Part shown: positions 22,306-34,918 of the stretch, piece by piece
How positions within the stretch are numbered: position 1 is the stretch's first letter
Layout of the letters: each line of letters opens with the position of its first letter
NCBI GenBank assembly: GCA_026119855.1
Contig: JAOWBW010000355.1
Location: 460,570-524,569, forward strand
Source: Campanula takesimana
Taxonomy: Eukaryota; Streptophyta; Magnoliopsida; Asterales; Campanulaceae
Length of the DNA: 64,000 nucleotides
Direction of reading: 5' to 3'
The notes under the pieces: model-generated
The model's database searches: none
Told to the model about the DNA's origin: nothing
What the model saw: the letters and a program-made list of their open reading frames with translations, nothing else
Program-made: the position numbers and the translations under genes

Positions 22306-24964
22306 TGTAATAACCGAATTTTTTTGTTTATTTTATTTTATTAATTCGGTTTTGTTAATCTAATTAAATGGTAATTAGAATTATAAAGTAATTGAAAGAA
22401 GTAGGCCCAAGGAATTTGGATTGGCCCGAAATTTATATTAGTAAACCCAACCCAATTAGGAATCAATCCAAAGTATAAATTAATGAGTTAGTCAACTTAG
22501 GCATCCTTTATTATCATTAACTCAAAAAAAAAAAAAAAAAAACAAACCCTAGTTCTACCCCATAGCCGCCGGCCGAACCTAGGAGGAAGGAGAAGAGATT
22601 TTCCGGCCATTGTTTTGGAGATACAATCCGATCATTCTCAAGGTAATGCTAAATCCTACTCTCCAAAATTTGTTTCGTTGAATTTGGATTAGTAAATCAT
22701 AAGTTATGCATGAATTAAGAATATAAATTTTAGGGTTTTGCATGCTAGTGATTAATGATAAATTTTAAAAGGTTAATGAAGTTGATCTAAATGCTATGAA
22801 AAAAATATAGTAATCTTGATACTAGTTTATTTTTAAGATTGATTTTATAATCTTGAATTGAATTGATTTATATTATGCAATGCTTGGGAATGGAACATAT
22901 AAATCATTGAGGTTGAATTGGGTTTATCAAAAGAAGAAAAAATATGGATTTTCCCCCCTTGAACATGTTTCGGCCGAATGGCCCTAAGCCATGGAAAATT
23001 TATTTTGTTGATTTAAATGATCCTCGTTAAGTGTATTGTAAATAATATTGATGTTTGAGAATTTAGAAAAATTTAAAGAATTAGAAAATTGATCAAATCA
23101 ATGGAATTTGGATCATACATGTTTCGGCCATGATGAGGAATTATGGGTGTTGATTCTTGATTGAAGATGTTAAGAATTGGGACGGAAAGTTAGTGTTTTC
23201 GTTAAGTTTCTAATGGAAAGAAAACAAAATCGTTAAAAGGATTGTTAACAAGTTAGAAAAGTAACTTGAGGAAATAGAATAAACACTTGGAAGACCTTGA
23301 AGGTTAAAAAGTTAACGAGAAAGGAAAAGATTAGAAGTTTCAGTTAGTTTCCTAACGGAAAAGGACTAAACTGAAAAAAATTAAAGTTAAAAGAAATAAA
23401 AAGGAAACCTTGAAGATAGAGGGGCCTAAGTGATTAAAAAGAGAAACTTAGGGGACCTTGTGAACAGAACCAAAGTCCAAGGACCTTTCTGTAATTAAAA
23501 GAAAGTTGAAGGACTAATATGCAATTAATCCAAAGTGGAAGGACTAAATTGCAATTGAATTAAAGTTGAAGGACTAATCTGCAATTAATCCAAAGTTGAA
23601 GGACTAAATTGTAATTGAACTAAAATTGAAGGACTAAATTGCAATTAATCCAAAGTTGAAGGACTAAATTGTAATTAACCCAAAGTGGAGGGACCAAATT
23701 GTAATTAACCCAAAGTTAAGGGACTTAATTGCAATTATACCAAGTTAAAGGACTGACTAGTAAATCAAAGTCAGAAACTTAAACGTAAAGAAAGAAGTAA
23801 CGAAGTAAAGAAGTTAAAACGCATCTCTCAGTTAACTAAGTAGAAATAGTTAACAATGTAGAGAGTACTAAAGTAAATTACTCCGTGCCTTGTAGATTTG
23901 CACAGAGAGGAGATTGCGAGGAAAAGCAATTCAGGTAAGGGATTACGTTCCTTACAGTATTTGAACTCCTGTTTATTGGAATTCCGTATTTTTCTAAAGT
24001 TAGCTATCAGTATGGCATGATAGTATTTGAATGAACTCTGCGTTATTGAACGTTCCTTGAAAGAATCTATACTTAGTGATGTCCCCATCGATCTACTAAG
24101 TATCGAAGTTTGAAACTTGTATCACATACTTGTACCATGGTATGTTCTCAATTTTAACTTGTAAGTTAACCACTTACTCGTTAAGGCATCCAATGTCCAG
24201 TTAGAAAAGACATTGACGGACAGTCCAGTTAGAAAAGACTCGTCCTTAAACTAGGGATTGCATGAGTGATCACATGCCTTCTCTCAGGAATTGTCTGATT
24301 ACAAGGATGATTCCAGACCCCGAGCATATGTGTGTGGATACCATATATGTTACGACCCACACCATTGGCTGAAGAAGCTAGGTGTATGAATTGTACCTTT
24401 GGCATTGAGGTTATAATGTACGTTACCAAGGAATTGACGGAAACTTGAATGAATCCCATTGGATTGTAGTGCCATAATCCCTTGAAAGTAAAATCTTAAA
24501 AGTAACACGACTGTATTGTTCTGCAGTCTTGAATCCAAAAGTAACTGAACCTATATTTGTAAAAGTTATTCAAAGTATTCGTTCTGGTCGTCTCTCCTTA
24601 GTAACCGGAGATGCCACGTATGAACTTACTGAGCATTCGTTCGCTCATCCCTTCTCTATAAATTTTGTTTCAGGATTTAAGTAGAAGGACAAGACAAGGA
24701 AAGCAGCCGTAGAAAGACGGGGGATTGAAGATTCAGTATTTAGTAGTTTAAGTACGTTTATTTATTTGATGTAAGATGAAGTACATTGATGGTTAGGGTG
24801 TTACCTACCAAGACAAGTTTAAGTTACGCTTCCGCTATTGTTTTGAAATTATGTTTACATAAGGGGCCGTTGTGAACCCTAGATTGAAGTATTTATTATT
24901 GTTATTTATTGATATTTAATGCCATTAAATGCTCAGATATTATAAGAAAATTCGGGGTGTTACA
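22306..24964 (+). repeat. 5' LTR of element C
   Basis: 2,659 bp. It contains two purine/A-rich regions, the GCCGGCCGAAC segment near 22567, and an internal tandem array at about 23462-23760. Ends TG...CA. Transcription should start here, but I could not pick a convincing TATA box. Confidence 0.95.
23462..23760 (+). repeat. Tandem 28-30 bp repeat inside the LTR of element C
   Basis: About nine copies of a unit resembling AAAGTTGAAGGACTAAATTG followed by CAATTAATCC, with drift. The same array is at about 32010-32308 in the other LTR. Non-coding; it may mark a regulatory or structural part of U3. Confidence 0.8.
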
Positions 24965-24966
24965 GT

Positions 24967-24978
24967 TGGTATCAGAGC
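24967..24978 (+). other. Primer binding site of element C
   Basis: TGGTATCAGAGC two bases after the left LTR; an exact match to the initiator tRNA-Met complement. Confidence 0.93.
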
Positions 24979-25242
24979 AATGGCTTTAGGTCTTATGGGA
25001 GAAAACTGAAAGTTAGGACTAATGGGAGAACTTAGTACTTGGCTTAAATAAGATCTTACTTGAGGAAGTCCAAGTGATAAAGTCTAACTCTAGGAATAAT
25101 ACTAAGAGCATACATAAAGTATGAACATACTTGGTGAAATAGGAATCTCTTCATTGTATGTCTATTTACATTCTATTAATATGTTATAATGGAATCTTGG
25201 GGTTATGTACTAATTAAGTTTACTATTGGTGTGTGTAGGATC

Positions 25243-25695
25243 ATGCCGAGGAGACCCATGAAGTCGGTAAGGTACAGTGCTACTCTAAGGGAAGAAATAG
25301 AAGCTAAAGAGGAGATTATTAAGCAGCTAACTAAGGAACTTCGCTCAGCTAAAAGAGAGCTTAGGAAGGAGACTCGAGGAGTCGGCAGTCTACAGAATGT
25401 CATCAGAGAACGCGATGAGGACATAATGTATGTGGAAGGAAAGTTAGCAGTACAGCTGAAGAAGGTCCAAAGCCTAGAAAGCCATGTGGTTAGAGCTAAC
25501 CGCGAATGGAATCGAATCAGTGTACAACTGGTGGATGAGATAGAACAAAATAATGAACTGAAAAAGAAAATAGATGAGCAAGCAGCTTATGAGGAAGAGC
25601 TTAGGACTTCAGGCTATCAGATTTGGGCTGAGAAGTTAGAATTGCAAGAGAAATATGACCAACTTGCAGCAGAACACGCACACTGTGGGAAGTGA
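25243..25695 (+). CDS. Small coiled-coil protein ORF upstream of gag (element C)
   Basis: 150 codons from the ATG at 25243 (MPRRPMKSVRYSATLREEIE). An in-frame ATG at 25189 exists, but the later one starts a more uniform sequence and follows a TGTGTAG that could be a splice acceptor. The product is almost entirely charged helix with heptad spacing (EEIIKQLTKELRSAKRELRK; LEIEQNNELKKKIDEQ-like repeats) and no catalytic motif. It is separate from gag-pol by about 590 bp. Pre-gag ORFs are known in some Ty3 lineages (Ogre/Tat) but are not a standard part of Tekay elements. Function unknown; a particle accessory or RNA-binding scaffold is possible. Confidence 0.7.
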   Translation: MPRRPMKSVRYSATLREEIEAKEEIIKQLTKELRSAKRELRKETRGVGSLQNVIRERDEDIMYVEGKLAVQLKKVQSLESHVVRANREWNRISVQLVDEIEQNNELKKKIDEQAAYEEELRTSGYQIWAEKLELQEKYDQLAAEHAHCGK

Positions 25696-26284
25696 TGCAA
25701 TTAATGACAGATAGTTATAAGAATAGATTCCTTTACTTTATTATTAGTGGAGTAATACAGTTAGAACTTTTCTTTTGTTAAGTCGAATTTTGGGTGTATT
25801 TTGAGATGTTTAAATCTCACACCTTAGTTGAATAAAATTAGTCATTTAATTTAAATACCCAAAATTTCGAATTTACTATTGTTATGAAGACAAAAGTTAA
25901 CTTGTCGAGAAAAGACAAGGGAAAGCGTCGGAGTGATTTGAAATAATCTCCGTAACCATGGTACGAAGTAAGACGACCATTGGAATAAGTTAAAGCTAGT
26001 TAAGTAATAAAAACTAGTGAATAAAGAAATAATAAGCAACCAAGTAAAACGGTTGTAAATTATGAAGTATGAAAACTCCTGAACCGGAGAAGAAAGGTTA
26101 AAGTAAACTAACCAAATCTGAATAACGGTCTAGTACAAAAGACCCACGAACACGATTCAAAACTAACAAGTACCCGTTAGTAAAAGAATAGTAATGATAA
26201 GTATACCATGCATACTGCACGTATTGTGTAGTGATGAATATTGCTAGAACACGAATTTGTTCTAAAGTGAAAGTAAAATTGCAG

Positions 26285-29200
26285 ATGAATACCAGAAGAA
26301 GAAACAACCGGAACGGTGAGGGAAATGACAACACCGGTAATGCGGGCGGGCAGTTGGATCCGGCCTTGGTAAACCTTTTGCAGACACTATCGCAGACAGT
26401 AGCTGGGATAGGTCAAACTGTTGCTGGAATTGCTCAACCACCACCACAAGCTCCATTACGTGATCCGCTTGAGCTATTTCAAAGGAGGAATCCAGACTCA
26501 TTCTCGGACACTGCTAAGGAGAAACCCGAGGACTGGATTAAGAGCACCGAAAGAATATTCGAGACTCTGAACTGTACTGAGGAACAGAAGGTAGTATTTG
26601 CGACCTTTATGTTGAAAGGGAAGGCCCAGACGTGGTGGGAAGCGGAAAAGCGAGCTGCTGTGGCTCGTGGTGATGCAGCCTTTACTTGGACCAGATTTAA
26701 GGCTATTTTCAACAAAAAGTATTATCCTGCAAGCACGAGGAATGCTAAGATAACGGAGTTCCTGACTTTGGTACAAGGGAGTATGACTGTAGCGGAGTAT
26801 GGTGAGAAGTTCACTGACTTACTAGAATTTGCGCCAAGATTCTTCGATACTGAAGAACAGAAGGCAAGAAAGTTTGAAGCGGGATTAAGTGATAGAGTTC
26901 GGTACAGAATCACGCCGTTGGCTCTGCCTACGTACTCGGCGGTGCTGGACAGGGCTAAGATAGTAGAACGGGAGTCGGATAACTACCGTAACCGACGGGA
27001 AGAGAAAGGCAAGGCAGTGGCTGAAAAGTCGGAAGGAAACAAGGGTGGTAGGGACCACAACAATAATAAGAGGAAAGCATCGGATGACAGTCGAGATAAG
27101 GGCAGCCATGGGAGTAAACACTCCAACAACGGCCATAGTGGAAATGGTCGGAACTTTAATGACAACAAGCGTGAGTGGAATAAGGGCAAGGGCCAAGGTT
27201 TCACCAGTTATGATAAATGTACCATTTGTGATGGGGCTCACAAGTCAGAGGTTTGCTGGTATAAGGAGCGGCAGTGCTACAACTGTAAGAAGGTGGGACA
27301 CCCGAAGTGGAAGTGCCCAGAAACTAAGAAAGATGAACCAGCTGCAGGAAATAAAGACAATGGAGGAGGAAACGGTGGAGGCCGTGGTAGAGTGTACACC
27401 ATGACCGCAAAAGCAGCTGGAGTTAATGACGACCTTGTAGCAGGTACAATGCAATTAAATTTCCGTGATGTTTATGTGTTAGTAGATACTGGCGCTACTC
27501 ATTCAGTAGTTAGTAATGTTGTGGCAAAGAAGTTAAAACTACACCCAGAGAATTTAGAGATACCTTTAGTAATAGATACACCTACTAAAGACGCTATCCC
27601 CATTACTACCTCTTATAGAAACTGCACTTTAGGGATAGGAGGCACGAGCGTAAATATCGACCTCATTGAACTAGAGATGTCAGAATTCGACATAATACTG
27701 GGAATGGATTGGTTGGCTTTGCATCAAGCTAAAGTGGACTGTCGAGAGAAAATAATGACGTTCCTAGGAGAGGAAGGTAAGGAATACAGATTTGTGGGTT
27801 CAAGGCCGAGGAGGAGGATAGGCTTAATCTCGGTGATGAAGGCCGGTAAAATGTTGAGAAAAGGATGTGTAGGATTTCTGGCACACATCGGTGAAACAGA
27901 AGAAAAAGGAGTAACGTTAGAGTCGCTGGAAGTCGTGAATGAATTTCAAGACGTATTTCCTGAGGATTTACCTGGTATACCACCAGTGAGGGAAGTAGAG
28001 TTTTCCATTGACTTAGTACCAGAAACCACACCTATTTCGAGAGCACCGTACAGGATGGCTCCAACAGAGTTGAAAGAACTAAAGGAGCAGTTACAAGAAT
28101 TGTTAGACAAGGGGTTGATTAGACCGAGTGTATCACCATGGGGTGCACCGGTACTATTTGTGAAGAAGAAATATGGATCTATGAGACTGTGTATTGACTA
28201 TAGAGAATTGAATAAGGTGACGGTTAGGAACCAATACCCGTTGCCGAGAATTGATGATTTGTTTGATCAATTGAGGGGAGCATGCTACTTTTCAAAGATT
28301 GATCCTAGATCCGGATACCATCAGCTGAGAGTTAAGGATGTGGACGTGGCGAAGACAGCGTTTAGGACGAGGTATGGGCATTATGAATTTGTCGTGATGC
28401 CATTTGGGTTAACAAACGCACCAGCCGCATTCATGGAGTTGATGAATAGAATATTTCAAGAGTACTTAGACAAGTGTGTGATAGTATTCATTGATGATAT
28501 TTTGGTGTACTCGAAGACAAAGGAGGAGCATACTGAACATTTGCGGATAGTGCTAGAGATTTTGAGGCGACAGAGATTGTATGCGAAATTTAAGAAATGC
28601 GAATTCTGGTTGGAGAAAGTAGCATTTTTGGGGCACGTAGTGTCGAAAGAAGGATTTTCTGTGGATCCGACAAAGGTAGAAGCAATAATGGATTGGGAAA
28701 GGCCTACTACGGTAACCGAAATAAGAAGTTTCTTGGGTTTAGCTGGTTACTATAGAAGGTTCGTAGAGGGATTTTCGAAGTTATCTGGACCATTGACGAA
28801 GCTGACGCAGAAGGCAGCTAAGTTTGTTTGGTCAGAAGAATGTGAACGAAGTTTTCAAGAATTAAAGAATAAACTGGTATCTGCACCAGTATTAACACTA
28901 CCGACAGGGACGGAAGGTTTTGTTATCTACAGTGATGCGTCGTTGAAAGGACTAGGCTGTGTACTGATGCAAAATGAGAAGGTGATAGCTTATGCATCTA
29001 GGCAGTTGAAGGTGCATGAAAGGAATTACCCGACCCATGATCTGGAATTAGCAGCAGTAGTGTTTGCATTGAAAATTTGGAGACATTATCTGTATGGCGT
29101 GAAATGCCAGATTTTTACGGATCACAAGAGCCTTAAGTATATCTTCACGCAGAAGGAATTGAATATGAGACAACGGAGGTGGTTAGAACTTCTCAAGGAT

Positions 29201-30808
29201 TACGACTGTGAAATATTGTATCATCCTGGGAAAGCCAACAAGGTGGCAGATGCCTTGAGTAGGAAGAATCACGGAATGTTGGCGACGTTGATTTCTAAGG
29301 GGGTAAGCATATGGAAGGATGTCAAGGAGATGAACTTGATAGTAAAAGTAAACGGGTATTTGGCTCGATTGACGTTACAACCTGCATTGTTGGGCAGAAT
29401 TAAAGAGGCACAAGAATTAGACGAGGAGAGAGAAGCTCTAATCGGAAAGGGGCAAGCAAAAGATCTTCATATGGGCGAAGATGGAATTCTGAGATACCAA
29501 AAGAGAGTGTGGGTGCCAAACAATGACGAAATTAAGAGAGAGATATTGAGAGAAGCTCATTGCTCAAAGTTCTCTGTACATCCGGGAAGTACTAAAATGT
29601 ATAGGGATCTAAAGGAATCATATTGGTGGAATAATATGAAGAATGACGTGGCAGAGTATGTACATAGATGTCTGACATGTCAACAAGTTAAGAGTGAACA
29701 TCAGAAGCCAGCAGGGTTGCTGCAATCATTACCAATTCCCGAATGGAAGTGGGAGAATATTGCTATGGATTTCGTAAGTGGGTTGCCAAAGACGGCAGGG
29801 AAGTATGACGCTATATGGGTTATCGTAGACCGATTGACTAAGTCAGCACATTTTCTGGCAATCAAGAAGACTGATTCGTTGGAGAAGTTGGCCAAGTTGT
29901 ACATCGACGAGATAGTAAGGTTACATGGGATCCCGGTCACAATCGTGTCTGATCGAGATGCTAGGTTCACTTCGAAATTCTGGAACAGCCTACAAGAAGC
30001 ATTAGGATCAGAATTGACCATGAGTACGGCGTTTCACCCACAGACAGATGGGCAGTCGGAAAGGACTATCCAGACGTTGGAAGACATGCTGAGGGCTACT
30101 TCGTTAGATTGGCCAAACGCCTGGGACGAACATTTACCGTTAGTAGAATTCGCATACAACAACAGTTTTCACTCAAGCATTGGGATGGCTCCATATGAAG
30201 CGTTGTATGGGAGGAAGTGTAGATCACCAGCGTGTTGGGATGAAGTCGGTGAGAGGAAGTTAAGTGGACCGGAACTCGTACAAGTCACGGCGGATAAGGT
30301 ACAACAAATTCGAAAGTGGCTACAGACTGCGCAAAGTAGGCAGAAATCTTACGCAGACAATAGAAGGCGGGAACTGGAATTTCAGCCAGGGGATCGAGTA
30401 TTCCTAAAGATATCGCCTACGAAGGGAGTTATGCATTTTGGGATTAAGGGAAAGTTAAGTCCACGATATGTAGGACCGTTCGAAATCCTTGATAAGATCG
30501 GGGAAGTGGCTTATCGATTGGCGTTACCGCCGGTATTAGCTGGAGTGCATAATGTGTTCCATGTCTCCATGCTAAGGAAGTATATTCACGATCCGAGTCA
30601 TGTGATAGAATACAAGCAGTTAAGAGTTCGGGCAGATTTGACGTACGATGAACGACCAATCAAGATCGTCGGCAGAAAAGACGAGGTCGTAAGGAAGCGT
30701 ACGGTTCCCTATGTAAAAGTGCAATGGAGCAATCACTCAGAAAGAGAAGCGACATGGGAACAAGAAAGTGAAATGCGTGAATTGTACCCGGATATCTTCT
30801 CGGATTAA
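26285..30808 (+). CDS. Gag-Pol polyprotein with chromodomain (element C)
   Basis: An uninterrupted frame of 1,507 codons from the ATG at 26285 ([11 protein letters not shown]); the frame is open from 26231. In order: Gag with [15 protein letters not shown] and [13 protein letters not shown]; zinc knuckle [14 protein letters not shown] near 27274; aspartic protease DTGATHS near 27485; reverse transcriptase with [12 protein letters not shown] and FIDD at 28487-28498; RNase H with YSDAS and DHKSLKYIF; integrase with an HHCC zinc site and catalytic positions in MDF, SDRD and DGQSERT; then a C-terminal chromodomain-like segment ([17 protein letters not shown]). All key residues look intact. Protease, RT, RNase H and integrase act in the cytoplasmic particle and nucleus; the chromodomain is thought to steer integration to heterochromatin. 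Confidence 0.96.
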   Translation: MNTRRRNNRNGEGNDNTGNAGGQLDPALVNLLQTLSQTVAGIGQTVAGIAQPPPQAPLRDPLELFQRRNPDSFSDTAKEKPEDWIKSTERIFETLNCTEEQKVVFATFMLKGKAQTWWEAEKRAAVARGDAAFTWTRFKAIFNKKYYPASTRNAKITEFLTLVQGSMTVAEYGEKFTDLLEFAPRFFDTEEQKARKFEAGLSDRVRYRITPLALPTYSAVLDRAKIVERESDNYRNRREEKGKAVAEKSEGNKGGRDHNNNKRKASDDSRDKGSHGSKHSNNGHSGNGRNFNDNKREWNKGKGQGFTSYDKCTICDGAHKSEVCWYKERQCYNCKKVGHPKWKCPETKKDEPAAGNKDNGGGNGGGRGRVYTMTAKAAGVNDDLVAGTMQLNFRDVYVLVDTGATHSVVSNVVAKKLKLHPENLEIPLVIDTPTKDAIPITTSYRNCTLGIGGTSVNIDLIELEMSEFDIILGMDWLALHQAKVDCREKIMTFLGEEGKEYRFVGSRPRRRIGLISVMKAGKMLRKGCVGFLAHIGETEEKGVTLESLEVVNEFQDVFPEDLPGIPPVREVEFSIDLVPETTPISRAPYRMAPTELKELKEQLQELLDKGLIRPSVSPWGAPVLFVKKKYGSMRLCIDYRELNKVTVRNQYPLPRIDDLFDQLRGACYFSKIDPRSGYHQLRVKDVDVAKTAFRTRYGHYEFVVMPFGLTNAPAAFMELMNRIFQEYLDKCVIVFIDDILVYSKTKEEHTEHLRIVLEILRRQRLYAKFKKCEFWLEKVAFLGHVVSKEGFSVDPTKVEAIMDWERPTTVTEIRSFLGLAGYYRRFVEGFSKLSGPLTKLTQKAAKFVWSEECERSFQELKNKLVSAPVLTLPTGTEGFVIYSDASLKGLGCVLMQNEKVIAYASRQLKVHERNYPTHDLELAAVVFALKIWRHYLYGVKCQIFTDHKSLKYIFTQKELNMRQRRWLELLKDYDCEILYHPGKANKVADALSRKNHGMLATLISKGVSIWKDVKEMNLIVKVNGYLARLTLQPALLGRIKEAQELDEEREALIGKGQAKDLHMGEDGILRYQKRVWVPNNDEIKREILREAHCSKFSVHPGSTKMYRDLKESYWWNNMKNDVAEYVHRCLTCQQVKSEHQKPAGLLQSLPIPEWKWENIAMDFVSGLPKTAGKYDAIWVIVDRLTKSAHFLAIKKTDSLEKLAKLYIDEIVRLHGIPVTIVSDRDARFTSKFWNSLQEALGSELTMSTAFHPQTDGQSERTIQTLEDMLRATSLDWPNAWDEHLPLVEFAYNNSFHSSIGMAPYEALYGRKCRSPACWDEVGERKLSGPELVQVTADKVQQIRKWLQTAQSRQKSYADNRRRELEFQPGDRVFLKISPTKGVMHFGIKGKLSPRYVGPFEILDKIGEVAYRLALPPVLAGVHNVFHVSMLRKYIHDPSHVIEYKQLRVRADLTYDERPIKIVGRKDEVVRKRTVPYVKVQWSNHSEREATWEQESEMRELYPDIFSD

Positions 30809-30839
30809 GAATTGTCAAAGTTTGAGGACAAACTTCTTT

Positions 30840-30853
30840 TAAGGGGGTAAGAA
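30840..30853 (+). other. Polypurine tract of element C
   Basis: TAAGGGGGTAAGAA immediately before the right LTR at 30854. This is the expected plus-strand primer site. Confidence 0.85.
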
Positions 30854-33512
30854 TGTAATAACCGAATTTTTTTGTTTATTTTATTTTATTAATTCGGTTT
30901 TGTTAATCTAATTAAATGGTAATTAGAATTATAAAGTAATTGAAAGAAGTAGGCCCAAGGAATTTGGATTGGCCCGAAATTTATATTAGTAAACCCAACC
31001 CAATTAGGAATCAATCCAAAGTATAAATTAATGAGTTAGTCAACTTAGGCATCCTTTATTATCATTAACTCAAAAAAAAAAAAAAGAAAACAAACCCTAG
31101 TTCTACCCGATAGCCGCCGGCCGAACCTAGGAGGAAGGAGAAGAGATTTTCCGGCCATTGTTTTGGAGATACAATCCGATCATTCTCAAGGTAATGCTAA
31201 ATCCTACTCTCCAAAATTTGTTTCGTTGAATTTGGATTAGTAAATCATAAGTTATGCATGAATTAAGAATATAAATTTTAGGGTTTTGCATGCTAGTGAT
31301 TAATGATAAATTTTAAAAGGTTAATGAAGTTGATCTAAATGCTATGAAAAAAATATAGTAATCTTGATACTAGTTTATTTTTAAGATTGATTTTATAATC
31401 TTGAATTGAATTGATTTATATTATGCAATGCTTGGGAATGGAACATATAAATCATTGAGGTTGAATTGGGTTTATCAAAAGAAGAAAAAATATGGATTTT
31501 CCCCCCTTGAACATGTTTCGGCCGAATGGCCCTAAGCCATGGAAAATTTATTTTGTTGATTTAAATGATCCTCGTTAAGTGTATTGTAAATAATATTGAT
31601 GTTTGAGAATTTAGAAAAATTTAAAGAATTAGAAAATTGATCAAATCAATGGAATTTGGATCATACATGTTTCGGCCATGATGAGGAATTATGGGTGTTG
31701 ATTCTTGATTGAAGATGTTAAGAATTGGGACGGAAAGTTAGTGTTTTCGTTAAGTTTCTAATGGAAAGAAAACAAAATCGTTAAAAGGATTGTTAACAAG
31801 TTAGAAAAGTAACTTGAGGAAATAGAATAAACACTTGGAAGACCTTGAAGGTTAAAAAGTTAATGAGAAAGGAAAAGATTAGAAGTTTCAGTTAGTTTCC
31901 TAACGGAAAAGGACTAAACTGAAAAGAATTAAAGTTAAAAGAAATAAAAAGGAAACCTTGAAGATAGAGGGGCCTAAGTGATTAAAAAGAGAAACTTAGG
32001 GGACCTTGTGAACAGAACCAAAGTCCAAGGACCTTTCTGTAATTAAAAGAAAGTTGAAGGACTAATATGCAATTAATCCAAAGTGGAAGGACTAAATTGC
32101 AATTGAATTAAAGTTGAAGGACTAATCTGCAATTAATCCAAAGTTGAAGGACTAAATTGTAATTGAACTAAAATTGAAGGACTAAATTGCAATTAATCCA
32201 AAGTTGAAGGACTAAATTGTAATTAACCCAAAGTGGAGGGACCAAATTGTAATTAACCCAAAGTTAAGGGACTTAATTGCAATTATACCAAGTTAAAGGA
32301 CTGACTAGTAAATCAAAGTCAGAAACTTAAACGTAAAGAAAGAAGTAACGAAGTAAAGAAGTTAAAACGCATCTCTCAGTTAACTAAGTAGAAATAGTTA
32401 ACAATGTAGAGAGTACTAAAGTAAATTACTCCGTGCCTTGTAGATTTGCACAGAGAGGAGATTGCGAGGAAAAGCAATTCAGGTAAGGGATTACGTTCCT
32501 TACAGTATTTGAACTCCTGTTTATTGGAATTCCGTATTTTTCTAAAGTTAGCTATCAGTATGGCATGATAGTATTTGAATGAACTCTGCGTTATTGAACG
32601 TTCCTTGAAAGAATCTATACTTAGTGATGTCCCCATCGATCTACTAAGTATCGAAGTTTGAAACTTGTATCACATACTTGTACCATGGTATGTTCTCAAT
32701 TTTAACTTGTAAGTTAACCACTTACTCGTTAAGGCATCCAATGTCCAGTTAGAAAAGACATTGACGGACAGTCCAGTTAGAAAAGACTCGTCCTTAAACT
32801 AGGGATTGCATGAGTGATCACATGCCTTCTCTCAGGAATTGTCTGATTACAAGGATGATTCCAGACCCCGAGCATATGTGTGTGGATACCATATATGTTA
32901 CGACCCACACTATTGGCTGAAGAAGCTAGGTGTATGAATTGTACCTTTGGCATTGAGGTTATAATGTACGTTACCAAGGAATTGACGGAAACTTGAATGA
33001 ATCCCATTGGATTGTAGTGCCATAATCCCTTGAAAGTAAAATCTTAAAAGTAACACGACTGTATTGTTCTGCAGTCTTGAATCCAAAAGTAACTGAACCT
33101 ATCTTTGTAAAAGTTATTCAAAGTATTCGTTCTGGTCGTCTCTCCTTAGTAACCGGAGAGGCCACGTATGAACTTACTGAGCATTCGTTCGCTCATCCCT
33201 TCTCTATAAATTTTGTTTCAGGATTTAAGTAGAAGGACAAGACAAGGAAAGCAGCCGTAGAAAGACGGGGGATTGAAGATTCGGTATTTAGTAGTTTAAG
33301 TACGTTTATTTATTTGATGTAAGATGAAGTACATTGATGGTTAGGGTGTTACCTACCAAGACAAGTTTAAGTTACGCTTCCGCTATTGTTTTGAAATTAT
33401 GGTTACATAAGGGGTCGTTGTGAACCCTAGATTGAAGTATTTATTATTGTTATTTATTGATATTTAATGCCATTAAATGCTCAGATATTATAAGAAAATT
33501 TGGGGTGTTACA
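30854..33512 (+). repeat. 3' LTR of element C
   Basis: 2,659 bp, the same length as the left LTR. Visible differences are single-base changes (for example in the poly(A) run near 31075, near 31865 and 31924, and several near 32911-33502). Ends GTGTTACA, then the TAAAT duplication. Confidence 0.95.
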
Positions 33513-33620
33513 TAAATAACAAAAGGAACCTGCGTAATATTGATTAATTATCAAAAATAACCAAAATTGTTAAATAATATAATGGACGTTAATAGGCGTT
33601 AAAAACTTAAAAAGCTAAAT

Positions 33621-34636
33621 AAAATAATTTGAAAAATAAATAAATAAATTAAAAATAGATATTAAATACTACCAAAGAAGGAAAAAGAATGAAAAAGAAA
33701 AAAAAAAGGAAAAGGAAAAAAAAATGAGAGAGAAACAAAAAGCAATAACTTAACCTAATATTCTTCCCCGTCTTCCCCCATTTAATGGGTTCTCATCTCT
33801 GTAACTCCCATTCCCATCTAATTCCCAGAACCCCCCTTCCTCCTTCCATAACTACCACACCTCCCCTCCTCCATTTCCATCCCTACCACTGCACCTTCCT
33901 CCCCCACCACTCCCCTTCACTTGCTCCCTCCACTACCATTATCACCCCTCCAACAACAATTGCAATATCTGCAACAATAATTGCAAAATCTGCAACAACT
34001 TCGCAAAAACCCTAACAACAACGCCAAAAAGCTTCAGATCTAGCACTCCCTCCTCTCCATTTTCTCTCTAACCTCTTCCCCCTGACTTTCCTATTTCTGC
34101 TACCCACCCCATTAACCCACGGTTTTCTGCACTTGTTTCTCAAATCCCACTTCCCCAACATCCCAGCTCATTCAAATTGAAGACAGAACTAGTCGGAGAA
34201 GAAAGAGACCAGCGTCGTGGTTACGGTCGGAGTGACGCCGGAGAACAATGCCGGAGCCTGTGAAGAACGCTGGCCTAATTGAAGTCGATGGGCAGGCGCC
34301 GGTTTGAGCAGTTGGGCCCATGAGATGGATGGAGATTATAATCCTGATTCATGCTTCAATTTTGTTTTTCTAAGAATTGAAATTGGATTGAGCTTGAGAA
34401 GAATGGGGGAAGGAAATTGATTGGAGGGTAGTGAAAGATGAGAAAGCTCAGAGAAAGAGAGATGGTTTGGGGTTAACCCTCTTTATTTTACAAAAATATT
34501 TACTTAATATTTTTATTTTGAAAATTAGTTTAAAAACAATAAAAGTTTGAAACAAGTGGTACATATAAAAAGATAATATAATTGTATTGTAAATTTTTGA
34601 AATAAAACGTAATATATATATATATATATATATATA
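33621..34636. other. Interior of Mutator-like element E1
   Basis: About 1 kb with a purine-rich part (33650-33740), then a C-rich part that looks like a gene 5' region (CCATTCCCATCTAATTCCC; GCCGGAGAACAATGCCGGAG near 34235). A 76-codon frame at 33785-34015 is low-complexity Pro/Thr/Ile. The higher GC and gene-like texture suggest a captured host fragment (Pack-MULE), but I do not recognise the source. Confidence 0.35.
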
Positions 34637-34918
34637 CTCCCTCCGTCCCATTGAGAGTGAGACTAGAGGAGTGGACACGATATTTAAGATAAAGTGATAT
34701 ATATGTGGTAGAAAATGAAGAGAGAGAATGAGTGGGGTAAATAGTGGTGTTGGTTGAATAAAATGAGTGGTGGAAAATGAAGAGAGAGAATGAGTGAGGT
34801 TAAATAGTGGGGAATGATGAATATAAGTATATTAAAACATTTCCATTTTGGGTAGTCTCACTTTAAGTGGGACGGCCCAAAAAGAAAAGAAGTCTCACTT
34901 CTAGTGGGACGGAGGGAG
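34637..34918. mobile_element. Stowaway-type MITE in E1
   Basis: 282 bp. Left end CTCCCTCCGTCCCATTGAGA; the right end closes with GTGGGACGGAGGGAG, a long inverted repeat. TA is present on both sides (34635-34636 and 34919-34920). CTCCCTCCGTCCC termini with TA duplication are diagnostic of Tc1/mariner-related Stowaway MITEs. A (TA)n run precedes it. Confidence 0.93.

Larger units (their letters stand above)
22306..33512 (+). mobile_element. Young, apparently intact Ty3 (Gypsy) chromovirus C, Tekay-like
   Basis: Two LTRs of 2,659 bp each (22306-24964 and 30854-33512) start TGTAATAACCG and end GTGTTACA. The 5-bp duplication is TAAAT (22301-22305 and 33513-33517). A tRNA-iMet primer site, a polypurine tract, a small pre-gag ORF and an uninterrupted gag-pol with a C-terminal chromodomain are all present. 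I found only about a dozen LTR differences, so insertion was recent. Long LTRs and the chromodomain position suit the Tekay/Del clade (inferred). Confidence 0.96.

Noticed and set aside
23828..24459. Minus-strand open frames of 86 and 76 codons, repeated at 32376-33007
   Set aside because: They lie inside the two LTRs of element C; duplication follows from the LTRs and no domain is present.
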